DNA of 64,000 nt from Bacteroidota bacterium (GCA_016721765.1 JADKHO010000002.1:558001-622000), one strand, 5' to 3'; numbered from the stretch's first letter, positions 35,436 through 45,575 are shown. Translations and numbers: made by a program. The notes: generated from the sequence alone by a model not told the origin.

Positions 35436-38400
35436 ATGAAAAATAAAATTTTACTTTCCACGCTTATCTGTTTTGTTTCTTTATTTGCAACAATCGACAC
35501 CCAAGCATCCCACTTGATGGGCGGTAGCTTAAATTACACCTATGTTAGTTTTAATGCGCAAACCCAAACAGCAACTTATGATGTTGTGATAACGATGTAT
35601 CGTAGATGTGATGCAGGAAGTTCACAGTTTACACAAACTGTAAATTTGGGTGCTTATATTGAAAACACATCCAATGCCAATAAGGTTCTTTTTACTTCTG
35701 TACCGGTAGGACCTGTGGTATTAAGCCCTGTTGTACTTCCAAGTGGAGGGGGATGTACTTTTAATCCAAATGTATGCGTTGAGAAAGGGGTTTATTCTAC
35801 CACTATAAGCCTTCCGTTTCAGGCACAAGGTTATTATTTAATTGCCGACCAATGCTGTAGAAATACTCAAATTGCTAACATCAATGCTACAAATAACAAC
35901 ACAGGTATGAGCTTTTTCGCTTATGTACCTCCTGCTTTTGTGAACAATAGTTCTCCCGTTTTTGTGGATGCTCCGGTGCCTTATCTTTGTGTAAATGATA
36001 CCACTAGCCTATTGAATTCGGTGGTAGATCCCGATGGTGACTTACTTACTTATACCTTTGTAACTCCCTTTGTTAGTTTAACCGGAGGTGCCAATCCACC
36101 AAGCCCCAATCCTTACCCCTTCCCAATTCAAACCGCAACTTATATCAATAACACTTTTAGTGTAACAGATCCATTTGGAACAGGTGGATTAGCCAGTATA
36201 AATGGAGCAACAGGTTTAACCTCTTATTCTCCACCTGCAATAGGACTTTATGTAGTTGCTGTTGAAATAAAAGAATTCAGGGGAACCAATCCGAACCCTA
36301 TTGGTATAACCCGAAGAGATCTTCAAATTATTGTAATTACATGTCCTCCCAACAGTAGTCCTAATCAAGCTATTGATATTGACTCCAATTCTGTAGTATC
36401 TACTTATAATATAAGAGCAGGACAAAGTATTTGTTTTGATATTGGATTTAGTGATCAAACGGATAGTTTGTTCCTTACAGCAAGTGGAGATATTTTTAAT
36501 CCTGGAATTACTAATCCCCCGGCTACTTTCTCAAATGATTCAGGATTTCAATCTGTTAGCAGTCAATTTTGTTGGAACAGTGCTTGCGCGCAAGCTGGCT
36601 CTTATCAGTTTTTTATAAAAGCTTATGATAATGGATGTCCTCGTAAAACAATCAACTCAGTGTATACAATTAATGTGGCACCCATTGTTCCGGACGCAAT
36701 AAGCGGTGCTGTGAGTGTTTGTGCCAATCAAAAAGGAGTAGCTTATAGTGTTCCCGATATTACAGGTGCAGCTTTTAACTGGTCAATTAGTGGTGGAACC
36801 ATAATTTCGGGAAATGGTACACATGCTATTTTGGTAGATTGGGGCAATGGCCCATCCGGAAATGTTTCGTACACGCAAACGAACGATTTAAATTGCGTTT
36901 CGTCAGTTGTAAATTTTGCGGTAAATATAAATGCTTTACCACCGGCAACTGCAGGTGCTGACCGACCTATTTGTATTGGTTCTAGCACACAACTTGGTGC
37001 AGTTACCAGTCCCGGATTTGCATATAGCTGGTCTCCTGCTACTGCCTTGAGCAGCACAACTATTTCAAATCCAAATGCCAATCCAACAGTAACCTCTACT
37101 TATATAGTTACCATGACCAACAATTCGAATGGTTGTGTAAATAAAGATACTGTAACTGTAAAAGTTAATTCAAAACCAACTGTTAGTGCTGGAATTGACA
37201 AAGAAATTTGTATTGGAAATGCAATAACAATTGGTGGAACACCAACCGGACCTGTTGGATCTACATATGTGTGGACAACTTCTACCGGCTTAAATAACGC
37301 TACGCTTTCTAACCCAAGTGCCAGCCCCTTGATTTTAACGCAATATAAAGTAACAGTAACCGACTCAAATTCTTGTGTAAACACAGATTCAATGATCGTT
37401 ACTGTGAATGCGCTACCAATTGTAAATGCCGGTAGCGATAAAATAACTTGTCAAGGAACTTCATTAGGAATTGGAGGCAGCCCAACCGGACCTGCTGGTT
37501 CAACATTTGTTTGGAACCCTTCATCCGGCTTAACTAATGCTGCAATAGCCAATCCAACTGCAAATCCAAGTACAACTACAATCTACACCGTAACTGTTAC
37601 AGATACAAAAGGTTGTATAAATAGAGATTCGGTAGAAGTTAATGTAAATACCTTACCAAATGTTACTGCGGGAACGGATAAAACAATATGTTTGGGTGCC
37701 AGCACACTAATCGGTGGTTCACCAACAGCGCCGGGGAGTGCAACATTTAGTTGGAACAATGCAACTTCACTTGATGATGCCACTTTGGGTAATCCAACTG
37801 CAAATCCAACATTTACAACAAGTTATGTAGTAACGGCAACCGATTCAAATGGTTGTTCGAACATCGATAGCATGAGAGTAGTTGTAAATGCATTGCCCAT
37901 CACTAATGCCGGAACTGATAAAGCAATTTGCATTGGAAGCAGCACAACTCTTGGCGGAACACCTACTGGTCCTATTGGTTCCACCTTTGTTTGGAATACC
38001 TTAAGCGGATTAAATGATTCCACAATAGCTAACCCTACTGCAAATCCAACTGTTGATGCCACTTATTTTGTTACGGTTACCGATGCAAACAGTTGTGTAA
38101 ATGTGGATACAGTAAAAATTAATATCAATCCACTACCAATTGCAAATGCCGGTGGCCCAACAACAGTGATTTGTTTTGGCGACAGTATAAATATTGGTTT
38201 ACCTTCTTTACCAAATGGCAGCACTTACAGCTGGAGCCCTGCACTTGGCTTAGCGAATGCAACTGCATCTATCACACAAGCAAGCCCTGCAGCAAATACA
38301 AATTACACCTTAACTGTTACCGATATCAATACTTGTAAAAATACTGATTCAATTTTTGTAACCGTAAATCCTGTGCCTGCATTAAGCGGTGGTTTAGATA

Positions 38401-41400
38401 AGACAATTTGTTTTGGGCAAACTGTTGGAATTGGATCACCTGCTGTAGTCGGTAATAGCTATTTATGGAGTCCGGCTGCGACGTTAACCTCCGATACCTT
38501 AAGTGACCCGATTGCAAATCCAACTACAACAACCAATTATGCATTGACTGAAACGATTGTTGCTACAGGATGTTTTATAACCGATAGTGTGAAAGTATTT
38601 GTAAATGCCCTTCCTTTAGCAACAGTAATTCCGGATGATACCATTTGTTTTGGAACTTCGGTAAGCATAGGTGCTGCCGCAATTGCCAACCATACTTATT
38701 CTTGGTCACCTGCTGCCGGATTAAATTTTACAGGTATCTCCAATCCAATTGCTTCACCATTAGCAGAAACAAAATACACCTTAATTGAAACCGATACAAT
38801 AACCGGTTGTGTGGATTCTAATTCAGTTACCATTTCTTTAAATGCAATTGGAAATGCAAGTGTTGGTTTGCCTCAAACCATTTGTAGAAACGACAGTGCA
38901 CAAATTGGTGCTCCTGCTGTTGTGGGTAGTTCATATTCGTGGAGCCCGACAGCCGGACTAAGCGATCCAACAGCTGCCAATCCTATGGCTAGCCCTGATT
39001 CTACTCGAACTTATACCCTTACCGAAACCATAACTGCTACTGGTTGTCAAAATATGAATACTGTTGTAGTTACAGTTAATCAATTGCCACCGGCGGCGGC
39101 AGGTCCTGATTTGTATTTATGTCCAAGTCCGGGTAATAATGTAATTCTTAATGCTAGCGGAGGTGTTACTTTTAGTTGGTCACCCATCACTAATTTAAGT
39201 GACCCAAATATTGCAAATCCAACAGCAGCGCCCGATACTACAACTGATTATGTTGTTTTAGTTACAGATACCAATGGTTGTCATGCTACAGATACTGTTC
39301 AAGTGCTAGTTTTCCCAATTGTTCCGGTGGATGCAGGTTTTAATAAAACTATTTGTAAAAAAGACAGTGTATTGCTTGGAGGAATTCAAACTGCACCTCC
39401 GGGCTCAACCTTCTTATGGGTGCCAAGTACCGGTTTAAATAATGCCACTTTAGGCAACCCTACTGCAAGCCCGCTTATTACCACACAATATATTGTTACT
39501 GTAACAAACGATACCTGCCATGGTACGGATACTGTGATTGTATTTGTGAATCCTATTCCGGATGCTATTGTTGGAGCAAGTCGAAACTTGTGTATCAGCG
39601 ATAGCACAGCTATTGGAGCAGCTAATGTTGCCGGTAATAGTTATGCTTGGATTTCAAATCCTCCTGGGTTTTCGTCTACGCTTTCTAATCCATTTGTAAA
39701 ACCTGCAGTAACTACTACCTATATTCTTACAGAGACAATTGATGCAACAGGATGCTTTAAAACAGACTCTATTAAAATTACAGTGTTGCCGTTACCAATC
39801 GTGAATGCAGGAACCGACAAAACAATTTGTATTGGAACGCCGGTTGCAATTGGCGGAAGCCCAACCGGACCTGTTGGTTCTGTGTATGTATGGAGTCCGG
39901 GTGCAGGATTGAGCAATGCCACTGTTGCAAATCCAAACGCCTCCCCTGCCCTTACTGCAACTTATATTGTTAAAGTTACTGATACAAACACTTGTGTAAA
40001 TCGCGATACTGTTATTGTAAAAGTAAATCCACTCCCTATAGTAAGTGCCGGTTCAAATTTGGAACTTTGTATTAACGATACCATCGCTATAGGAGGTGCA
40101 CCAACCGGACCGTTAAACTCAACTTATGTTTGGACTCCGGCTGCCAGTTTGATAAATGCAACAGTTGCTAATCCATTGGCACATCCTTTAGTAACAACCG
40201 ATTACACTGTTACAGTGACGGATACCAATGGATGTGTGCAAAAAGATACCATGCAAGTACATGTGAATCCTTTACCGGTTGTTAATGCCGGTATTGACAG
40301 ACCAATTTGCTTTGGAGATTCCACATTGTTAGGAGGCTCACCTTTTGCTGTGAATTCAACATTCTTATGGAGCCCAAGCGCAGGATTAAACTCAACAGCT
40401 TTAGCTCAGCCAATGGCAAGCCCTGCTGATACTACGACTTATATCCTTACGGTAACAGAAAATACTACTACTTGCGTAAATAGAGACACTGTTACTGTAA
40501 ATGTAATTACCTTGCCTTTGGCACTTACTGGTGCGGATGTGCCAATTTGTATTGGAGACAGCATTCAAATAGGTGCTATTGCGCTATTAACCAATACCTA
40601 TGTGTGGACTCCGGCACTTGGCTTAAGCAATGACAGCATCAGCAATCCATTTGCTCATCCTACAGCGACAACCACTTATACTTTAACTGAAACCAATACC
40701 ATAACCGGATGCTTTAAAGTTGATTCAGTTGTGGTAACAGTAAATCCATTGCCATTGGCAACGGTAACTGCTGCACAAACCATTTGTTTATTGCAAACAG
40801 TAAACATAGGTGCCCCATCAGTTGCAGGAAATACCTACAGTTGGTCACCAACTGCAGGATTAACAAATGCTACAGATGCCAACCCTGGAGCCAGCCCAAC
40901 AGCAACCACCACATATGTGTTAACAGAAACGGTTACAGCAACCGGTTGTTTCAAAAAAGACTCGGTAATAGTGAATGTTAATCCGCTTCCTCCGGCAAAT
41001 GGAGGTGCAAATCAAGCCATTTGTTTTGGAAAATCAGTTCAAATTGGAAATCCGTCAGTGAGTGGTAATAGCTATTTATGGACCCCGGGTTCAAGTTTAT
41101 CGTCGGATGTTATCAGCGATCCAATTGCTAGTCCAACATCCACAACCGATTATTTATTAACTGAAACGATTACAGCTACCGGTTGTCAAAAACAAGATAC
41201 TGTAACTGTAACTGTGAATCCATTACCAGTTATAGTTACCAGTGGAAATGCAGGAGTGTGCAGCACCGATAGTATTCAACTTAGTGCATCAGGCGGTGCC
41301 ACCTATTTTTGGTTTCCATCGAATGGTTTAAGCAGTGTCACTTCATCCAATCCAAAAACATCACCATCAGATACAATTACCTATCATTTAATTGTAACTA

Positions 41401-41981
41401 CTGCATTTGGATGTGTGGATAGCACAAAAATTAAAATTGATGTAAATCCATTGCCAAATGCTAGTGCCACTATCATTTATACACCAAGTTGTGATGGATT
41501 AAAAGCTGCGTATACCAACACAAGTTCCATCTCTAACGGTGAAAATTTAAGTTATGTTTGGAATTTTGGAGATGGCTCAAACTCCATCAATGAAAATCCT
41601 GAACATACCTTTGATTATGGCCAAGTATATACTACACAGCTTACCGTGACTTCACAAAATAATTGTAAAGCCGATACCTCAATTGTGAATGACGTACTTG
41701 CTCAAAAAGACAATGTGAAAATAGAACTCGCCAATGTGATTACTCCTAATGGTGATGGTGTGAACGATTGCTACTATTACAAAGCAGATGGTAGCTTTGA
41801 CGAATGTTCCGAATTATGGGTATATAACCGTTGGGGAAAAGAAATTTTTAAAAGCTCTAATTCCGAAAATTGCTGGGATGGAAAAGATAAAAATGGAACT
41901 GTAGTTGAGAATGGGGTATACTATTATGTATATAAAATTCAAGATTTCAAAGTGAATGGAAGTATTAATGTATACTATTAA
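35436..41981 (+). CDS. Giant secreted adhesin-like protein: 19 Ig-like repeats, PKD, gliding-motility/T9SS type B C-terminus
   Basis: A 2181-residue protein (largest in the window). ATG at 35436 starts the signal peptide (MKNKILLSTLICFVSLFA...). The next ~400 residues contain ASHLMGGSLNYTYV and YDVVITMYRRCD, an N-terminal module common in Bacteroidota gliding/adhesin proteins. Then ~19 Ig-like repeats of ~80 residues (nt 36940-41459), each with a conserved Cys near the start (TICIG type) and another in TGC/NGC. A PKD-like domain follows (VWNFGDGSNS, ~residue 2045) and finally the CHU_C domain (VITPNGDGVND...VYNRWGKEIF...CWDGKDKNGTVVENGVYYYVYKI). Export by T9SS and display as a long fibre is inferred. 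A strong terminator follows. Confidence 0.87.
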   Translation: MKNKILLSTLICFVSLFATIDTQASHLMGGSLNYTYVSFNAQTQTATYDVVITMYRRCDAGSSQFTQTVNLGAYIENTSNANKVLFTSVPVGPVVLSPVVLPSGGGCTFNPNVCVEKGVYSTTISLPFQAQGYYLIADQCCRNTQIANINATNNNTGMSFFAYVPPAFVNNSSPVFVDAPVPYLCVNDTTSLLNSVVDPDGDLLTYTFVTPFVSLTGGANPPSPNPYPFPIQTATYINNTFSVTDPFGTGGLASINGATGLTSYSPPAIGLYVVAVEIKEFRGTNPNPIGITRRDLQIIVITCPPNSSPNQAIDIDSNSVVSTYNIRAGQSICFDIGFSDQTDSLFLTASGDIFNPGITNPPATFSNDSGFQSVSSQFCWNSACAQAGSYQFFIKAYDNGCPRKTINSVYTINVAPIVPDAISGAVSVCANQKGVAYSVPDITGAAFNWSISGGTIISGNGTHAILVDWGNGPSGNVSYTQTNDLNCVSSVVNFAVNINALPPATAGADRPICIGSSTQLGAVTSPGFAYSWSPATALSSTTISNPNANPTVTSTYIVTMTNNSNGCVNKDTVTVKVNSKPTVSAGIDKEICIGNAITIGGTPTGPVGSTYVWTTSTGLNNATLSNPSASPLILTQYKVTVTDSNSCVNTDSMIVTVNALPIVNAGSDKITCQGTSLGIGGSPTGPAGSTFVWNPSSGLTNAAIANPTANPSTTTIYTVTVTDTKGCINRDSVEVNVNTLPNVTAGTDKTICLGASTLIGGSPTAPGSATFSWNNATSLDDATLGNPTANPTFTTSYVVTATDSNGCSNIDSMRVVVNALPITNAGTDKAICIGSSTTLGGTPTGPIGSTFVWNTLSGLNDSTIANPTANPTVDATYFVTVTDANSCVNVDTVKININPLPIANAGGPTTVICFGDSINIGLPSLPNGSTYSWSPALGLANATASITQASPAANTNYTLTVTDINTCKNTDSIFVTVNPVPALSGGLDKTICFGQTVGIGSPAVVGNSYLWSPAATLTSDTLSDPIANPTTTTNYALTETIVATGCFITDSVKVFVNALPLATVIPDDTICFGTSVSIGAAAIANHTYSWSPAAGLNFTGISNPIASPLAETKYTLIETDTITGCVDSNSVTISLNAIGNASVGLPQTICRNDSAQIGAPAVVGSSYSWSPTAGLSDPTAANPMASPDSTRTYTLTETITATGCQNMNTVVVTVNQLPPAAAGPDLYLCPSPGNNVILNASGGVTFSWSPITNLSDPNIANPTAAPDTTTDYVVLVTDTNGCHATDTVQVLVFPIVPVDAGFNKTICKKDSVLLGGIQTAPPGSTFLWVPSTGLNNATLGNPTASPLITTQYIVTVTNDTCHGTDTVIVFVNPIPDAIVGASRNLCISDSTAIGAANVAGNSYAWISNPPGFSSTLSNPFVKPAVTTTYILTETIDATGCFKTDSIKITVLPLPIVNAGTDKTICIGTPVAIGGSPTGPVGSVYVWSPGAGLSNATVANPNASPALTATYIVKVTDTNTCVNRDTVIVKVNPLPIVSAGSNLELCINDTIAIGGAPTGPLNSTYVWTPAASLINATVANPLAHPLVTTDYTVTVTDTNGCVQKDTMQVHVNPLPVVNAGIDRPICFGDSTLLGGSPFAVNSTFLWSPSAGLNSTALAQPMASPADTTTYILTVTENTTTCVNRDTVTVNVITLPLALTGADVPICIGDSIQIGAIALLTNTYVWTPALGLSNDSISNPFAHPTATTTYTLTETNTITGCFKVDSVVVTVNPLPLATVTAAQTICLLQTVNIGAPSVAGNTYSWSPTAGLTNATDANPGASPTATTTYVLTETVTATGCFKKDSVIVNVNPLPPANGGANQAICFGKSVQIGNPSVSGNSYLWTPGSSLSSDVISDPIASPTSTTDYLLTETITATGCQKQDTVTVTVNPLPVIVTSGNAGVCSTDSIQLSASGGATYFWFPSNGLSSVTSSNPKTSPSDTITYHLIVTTAFGCVDSTKIKIDVNPLPNASATIIYTPSCDGLKAAYTNTSSISNGENLSYVWNFGDGSNSINENPEHTFDYGQVYTTQLTVTSQNNCKADTSIVNDVLAQKDNVKIELANVITPNGDGVNDCYYYKADGSFDECSELWVYNRWGKEIFKSSNSENCWDGKDKNGTVVENGVYYYVYKIQDFKVNGSINVYY
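36940..41459 (+). repeat. Array of 19 Ig-like coding repeats (~240 nt each)
   Basis: Counted by the TICIG-like motif at the start of each unit. Two interleaved subtypes are visible: one with GG.PTGP.GSTFVW and VTVTD..GC, the other with IG.P.V.GN.Y.WSP and LTET.TATGC. Confidence 0.85.
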
Positions 41982-41997
41982 GAATAAGTTCTAACAT

Positions 41998-42033
41998 AAA
42001 AATCCTGCTCCCAAAAAGGGCAGGATTTTTTTT
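41998..42033 (+). terminator. Rho-independent terminator
   Basis: AAAAATCCTGC pairs perfectly with GCAGGATTTTT (11 bp) around an 11-nt loop, followed by T's; 16 nt after the stop of the giant protein. Confidence 0.93.
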
Positions 42034-42034
42034 G

Positions 42035-42064
42035 TTGTTACCGCTAATGGTTTTTCTACTTTTG
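42035..42064 (+). promoter_or_regulatory. Bacteroidota promoter TTG-N19-TACTTTTG at a leaderless start
   Basis: TTG at 42035-42037 and TACTTTTG at 42057-42064 with exactly 19 nt between. The ATG of the GNAT gene is only 4 nt beyond the -7 element, so the transcript should start at or next to the ATG. Confidence 0.72.
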
Positions 42065-42068
42065 CGCA

Positions 42069-42545
42069 ATGAATTTTACTATCCGAAAGGGCGAAAAAAA
42101 AGATTTACCGCAGGTACTCGATTTAATTAAGGAGCTTGCTGTTTATGAAAAAGCACCTAAAGAAGTGACTGTTACAATACCGGAATTGGAAGCCGATAGT
42201 TTTGGAAACCATCCTGTATTTTATTTTTATGTGGCGCTTGTTGAAGAGCAAATTGTGGGGGCTGCCATTTATTATATTAAATATTCCACTTGGAAAGGAA
42301 AGTGTGTTTTTTTGGAAGACTTGATTGTTAAGGAATCCTACAGAGGAAATCAAATTGGTAGACACTTGTTTGAAGCCATCATTCATGTAAGTAAAGAAAT
42401 GGGGGCCAAAAGAATGGAGTGGCAAGTGTTAGACTGGAATGAACCTGCCATACATTTTTACAAAAAATTTGATGCAAATTTTGACGGCACATGGGTGAAT
42501 TGCAAGTTTACAGAAGAACAATTAAAAGCATTCCCTTTCAAATAA
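42069..42545 (+). CDS. GNAT acetyltransferase, spermidine/diamine N-acetyltransferase-like
   Basis: A 158-residue GNAT protein. The pattern AVYEKAPKEV near the start, CVFLEDLIVKESYRGNQIGRHLF (acetyl-CoA loop Q/RGxGxG/H) and WQVLDWNEPAIHFYKKFDANFDGTW at the end is that of the SSAT/thialysine acetyltransferase subgroup. It probably acetylates a polyamine or a lysine-like amine with acetyl-CoA in the cytoplasm; the exact substrate is not readable. A complete promoter lies directly before the ATG with essentially no leader. Aspartate kinase follows after 46 nt on the same strand. Confidence 0.87.
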   Translation: MNFTIRKGEKKDLPQVLDLIKELAVYEKAPKEVTVTIPELEADSFGNHPVFYFYVALVEEQIVGAAIYYIKYSTWKGKCVFLEDLIVKESYRGNQIGRHLFEAIIHVSKEMGAKRMEWQVLDWNEPAIHFYKKFDANFDGTWVNCKFTEEQLKAFPFK

Positions 42546-42591
42546 TTTTTGGGAGGCGGTCTTGAATGGATATATAAAAAATATATAAAAT

Positions 42592-43857
42592 ATGCGTGTT
42601 TTTAAGTTTGGCGGGGCTTCCGTAAAAGATGCCGAAGCGGTAAAAAATGTAGCTTCTATACTTGGCTTGTTTCCAGATGAAAAAATTGTGGTGGTTATCT
42701 CCGCAATGGGAAAAACGACCAATGCACTGGAGCGACTTACACATGCTACTTTTAAATCGCGTGAAAAAATAGCGGAAATCATCAACGAAATTAAGGAGTA
42801 TCATTTTTCCATTTTAACTGAATTATTTCCTGATGGTTCGCATCCGGTTTATTCCGATATTTCTAATTCCTTTGTGGAACTGGATTGGGCAACAGAAGAT
42901 GAACCGGTTTTTAGCTACGATCAAACCTACGACCAAATTGTTTCGGTGGGCGAATTAATTTCTACCCGCATTGTAAGTGCATATTTGAATTCATGCGGGG
43001 TGAAAAACCGATGGCAGGATGCGCGCGATTTTATTCAAACCGATAATACCTACCGCGAAGGCAAAGTGGATTGGGAATTAACCGAACAATTGGCCAAAGA
43101 AAAGCTTCATTTTAAAAACGAAAATATAATTATTACCCAAGGGTTTATTGGCGGAACTTCCGAAAATTTTACGACTACATTAGGGCGTGAAGGAAGCGAT
43201 TATACTGCATCAATCGTAGCATTTGCGCTTAACGCAGACGATGTCACTATTTGGAAAGATGTTCCCGGAGTATTAAATGCAGATCCGAAATACTTTGATG
43301 ATACTGTAATGTTAGAGCAATTGAGTTATCAGGATGCAATTGAATTAACCTATTATGGTGCAACGGTAATTCATCCCAAAACCATTAAGCCACTTCAAAA
43401 TAAAAACATTCCCTTGCGTGTAAAATCCTTTATCGCACCACAAAATAAAGGGACTGTAATTGATGCACATGCAACTCACAATGCAGTTCCTTGTTTTATT
43501 TTTAAAACAGAGCAAATGCTTATTTCCATTTCACCAAAAGATTTTTCATTTATTGTAGAAGAAAATTTGAGTCACTTGTTTTCCATTTTTGCTACCTGTC
43601 ACATCAAAATTAATTTGATGCAAAATTCAGCGATAAGCTTTTCTATTTGTGTGGACAATAATGAGCGTAAAGCCGAGCAACTTATTGAGGAATTGCAACA
43701 ACACTACAAAGTCTTGTTTAATGCCAATCTTGAACTTATTACTATACGAAACTATGACGCCGCAACAATTGATAGAGTTTCGAAAAATAAGCACGTTATT
43801 TTGGAGCAAAAGAGTCGCACTACAGTGCAACTGGTTACACGGAGAATTGAGAACTAA
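42592..43857 (+). CDS. Aspartate kinase (monofunctional)
   Basis: A 421-residue aspartokinase: first step of the aspartate pathway (Lys, Thr, Met, diaminopimelate). KFGGASVKDAEAV at the N-terminus is the family signature; GFIGGTSENFTTTLGREGSDYTAS is the nucleotide/aspartate site; IWKDVPGVLNADPK follows. The last ~130 residues contain ACT-like regulatory sequence. No fused homoserine dehydrogenase. Its 3' end overlaps the convergent dehydrogenase gene by 23 bp. Confidence 0.92.
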   Translation: MRVFKFGGASVKDAEAVKNVASILGLFPDEKIVVVISAMGKTTNALERLTHATFKSREKIAEIINEIKEYHFSILTELFPDGSHPVYSDISNSFVELDWATEDEPVFSYDQTYDQIVSVGELISTRIVSAYLNSCGVKNRWQDARDFIQTDNTYREGKVDWELTEQLAKEKLHFKNENIIITQGFIGGTSENFTTTLGREGSDYTASIVAFALNADDVTIWKDVPGVLNADPKYFDDTVMLEQLSYQDAIELTYYGATVIHPKTIKPLQNKNIPLRVKSFIAPQNKGTVIDAHATHNAVPCFIFKTEQMLISISPKDFSFIVEENLSHLFSIFATCHIKINLMQNSAISFSICVDNNERKAEQLIEELQQHYKVLFNANLELITIRNYDAATIDRVSKNKHVILEQKSRTTVQLVTRRIEN

Positions 43858-44779
43858 TTTTTTCAGCTAATACTTGCGCAATTTTTTTATTTGATTCATG
43901 TGTCCATCCCGCTATGTGTGGGCTTAGAATTACTTTTTCACTTTTAGTGAGATAATCCATTCCTATTGAAGGCAATTTGTTGGTGCTTTCGAAACTGCTT
44001 TCTTCAAATTCAAATACATCAAGACAAGCACCTAACACTTTACCCGATTCAATGGCAGCAGCCAAATCGCTTAAGTTCACGATGCCACCCCTAGCGGTAT
44101 TTATTAAATAAAAATTCTTTTTAAATTGATTGATAAATGCTGTATTTACCAGTTGATTGGTTTCTGCACTCAGCGGAAGATGCAAACTCACTATATCGCA
44201 TTCCTTAAAAATTCTCTCCATGCTGCTTTCTTCCATGTATGCAGAATTTTGAATGTAGTTCTGTTTATACTTATCGTAGGCTAACACTTTTACGCCGAAA
44301 CCCGAAAGCCGCTGCGCAAAAGCCTCTCCCATATAGCCATAGCCTAAAATCCCGATGGTTTTTCCTTTTAATTCTACACCCCAATTTTCTGTTCTGCGCC
44401 AAATACCATTTCGAATTTCTGAATCCGCACGCTTTAAATTATTAAACAAGGAAAGTAACATTCCAAGCGCATGCTCAGCCACAGAATCGCGGTTTCCTTC
44501 CGGCGAACGCAAGCAAGCAATGCCCTTACTTTGTGCATGAGCCACATCAATATTTTCAAGACCGGCACCGGGCCGCGCAATAAATTTCAGGTTGGTGCCT
44601 TTATCAATAAAATCACGATCTATCTTAAATCGGCTCCGAATAACCATTCCTGCATAGTTGGGAAGAATAGCTGCTATCTCCTCTTTACTTAACTTGCTTT
44701 TATCGTCACAAGAAAAACCTTGTTGGCTAAGCATTTCCATAAGAATAGGATGAGTAGTATCAATAAAAATAATTTTCAT
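43835..44779 (-). CDS. D-isomer-specific 2-hydroxyacid dehydrogenase (SerA-like)
   Basis: A 314-residue NAD-dependent dehydrogenase. Rossmann motif GILGYGYMGEAFAQRL; catalytic Arg in INTARGG; Glu in VFEFEE region; His in SPHIAGWTHES. No ACT domain. It is close to phosphoglycerate dehydrogenase or hydroxypyruvate/glyoxylate reductases; substrate cannot be fixed by eye. It lies 3 nt downstream of rsmA on the minus strand, suggesting a DUF4286-rsmA-dehydrogenase operon. Confidence 0.85.
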   Translation of the reverse strand: MKIIFIDTTHPILMEMLSQQGFSCDDKSKLSKEEIAAILPNYAGMVIRSRFKIDRDFIDKGTNLKFIARPGAGLENIDVAHAQSKGIACLRSPEGNRDSVAEHALGMLLSLFNNLKRADSEIRNGIWRRTENWGVELKGKTIGILGYGYMGEAFAQRLSGFGVKVLAYDKYKQNYIQNSAYMEESSMERIFKECDIVSLHLPLSAETNQLVNTAFINQFKKNFYLINTARGGIVNLSDLAAAIESGKVLGACLDVFEFEESSFESTNKLPSIGMDYLTKSEKVILSPHIAGWTHESNKKIAQVLAEKISSQFSV

Positions 44780-44782
44780 GCG

Positions 44783-45574
44783 TTATTTTATTTCCATCGA
44801 TTTATCAATCAGATTCGTTAATTCCACAAAATTTTCGACCGACAATTCCTCCGCTCTTTTCGCCAAAAAATCGTGCTCTAAAATTACTCCGTTCAGCATT
44901 TGTTTCAAAGCGTTGCGCAATGTTTTTCGGCGTTGATTAAATCCGGCTTTCACTACCTGAAAAAACAAAGTTTCGTTGCAATCCAAGTGTTGTCGAGTAT
45001 TTCGCACACATCGGATGACTCCCGATTTTACTTTTGGAGGAGGTTGAAAAACATGTTCTTCCACTGTAAATAAATATTCGATATCGTAATAAGCTTGCAT
45101 AAAAACACTGAGAATACCGTACACTTTTTTTCCTGGTTTGGAAGCAATGCGTAGTGCCACTTCCTTTTGAAACATGCCCACCACTTCGGGTATTTGATTG
45201 CGGTAATCCAAAACCTTAAAAAGGATTTGAGTGGAAATATTATATGGAAAATTTCCAATCACAGCAAAGGATTCGGTGAAATAATCCTCAAAACGTAAAT
45301 GCAAAAAATCGCCTTCAATAATCCTGTTTTGCAACTCCGGAAAACGCTTTTTTAGATAGGCAATAGATTCTCTGTCAATATCAATAATACTCGTTTCATA
45401 GGCAGAGTTCTGAAGCAAGAATTGCGTTAAAACGCCCATTCCAGGCCCAACTTCCAATACTTTCTTATACTTATCGAGTTGGCTTAAACTCGCCACAATA
45501 TCGGCTGCAATTTGCTCGTCTTTGAGAAAGTGCTGCCCTAATTGCTTCTTGGCTTTTACATCGTCCGGCCGCAT
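44783..45574 (-). CDS. rsmA: 16S rRNA (adenine1518/1519-N6)-dimethyltransferase RsmA
   Basis: A 263-residue KsgA/RsmA enzyme that dimethylates A1518 and A1519 of 16S rRNA late in 30S assembly. QLGQHFLKDEQIA at the start, SAM loop EVGPGMG at 41-47, catalytic NFPYN at 108-112, FQPPPKVKSGVIR and FNQRRKTLRNALK toward the end. Complete in length. It begins 1 nt after the DUF4286 stop. Confidence 0.95.
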   Translation of the reverse strand: MRPDDVKAKKQLGQHFLKDEQIAADIVASLSQLDKYKKVLEVGPGMGVLTQFLLQNSAYETSIIDIDRESIAYLKKRFPELQNRIIEGDFLHLRFEDYFTESFAVIGNFPYNISTQILFKVLDYRNQIPEVVGMFQKEVALRIASKPGKKVYGILSVFMQAYYDIEYLFTVEEHVFQPPPKVKSGVIRCVRNTRQHLDCNETLFFQVVKAGFNQRRKTLRNALKQMLNGVILEHDFLAKRAEELSVENFVELTNLIDKSMEIK

Positions 45575-45575
45575 T

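Noticed and set aside
37100..39922. Several minus-strand frames opposite the giant repeat protein
   Set aside because: They recur with the coding repeat period and mirror its codons (antisense of Ig-like units); they are not independent genes.
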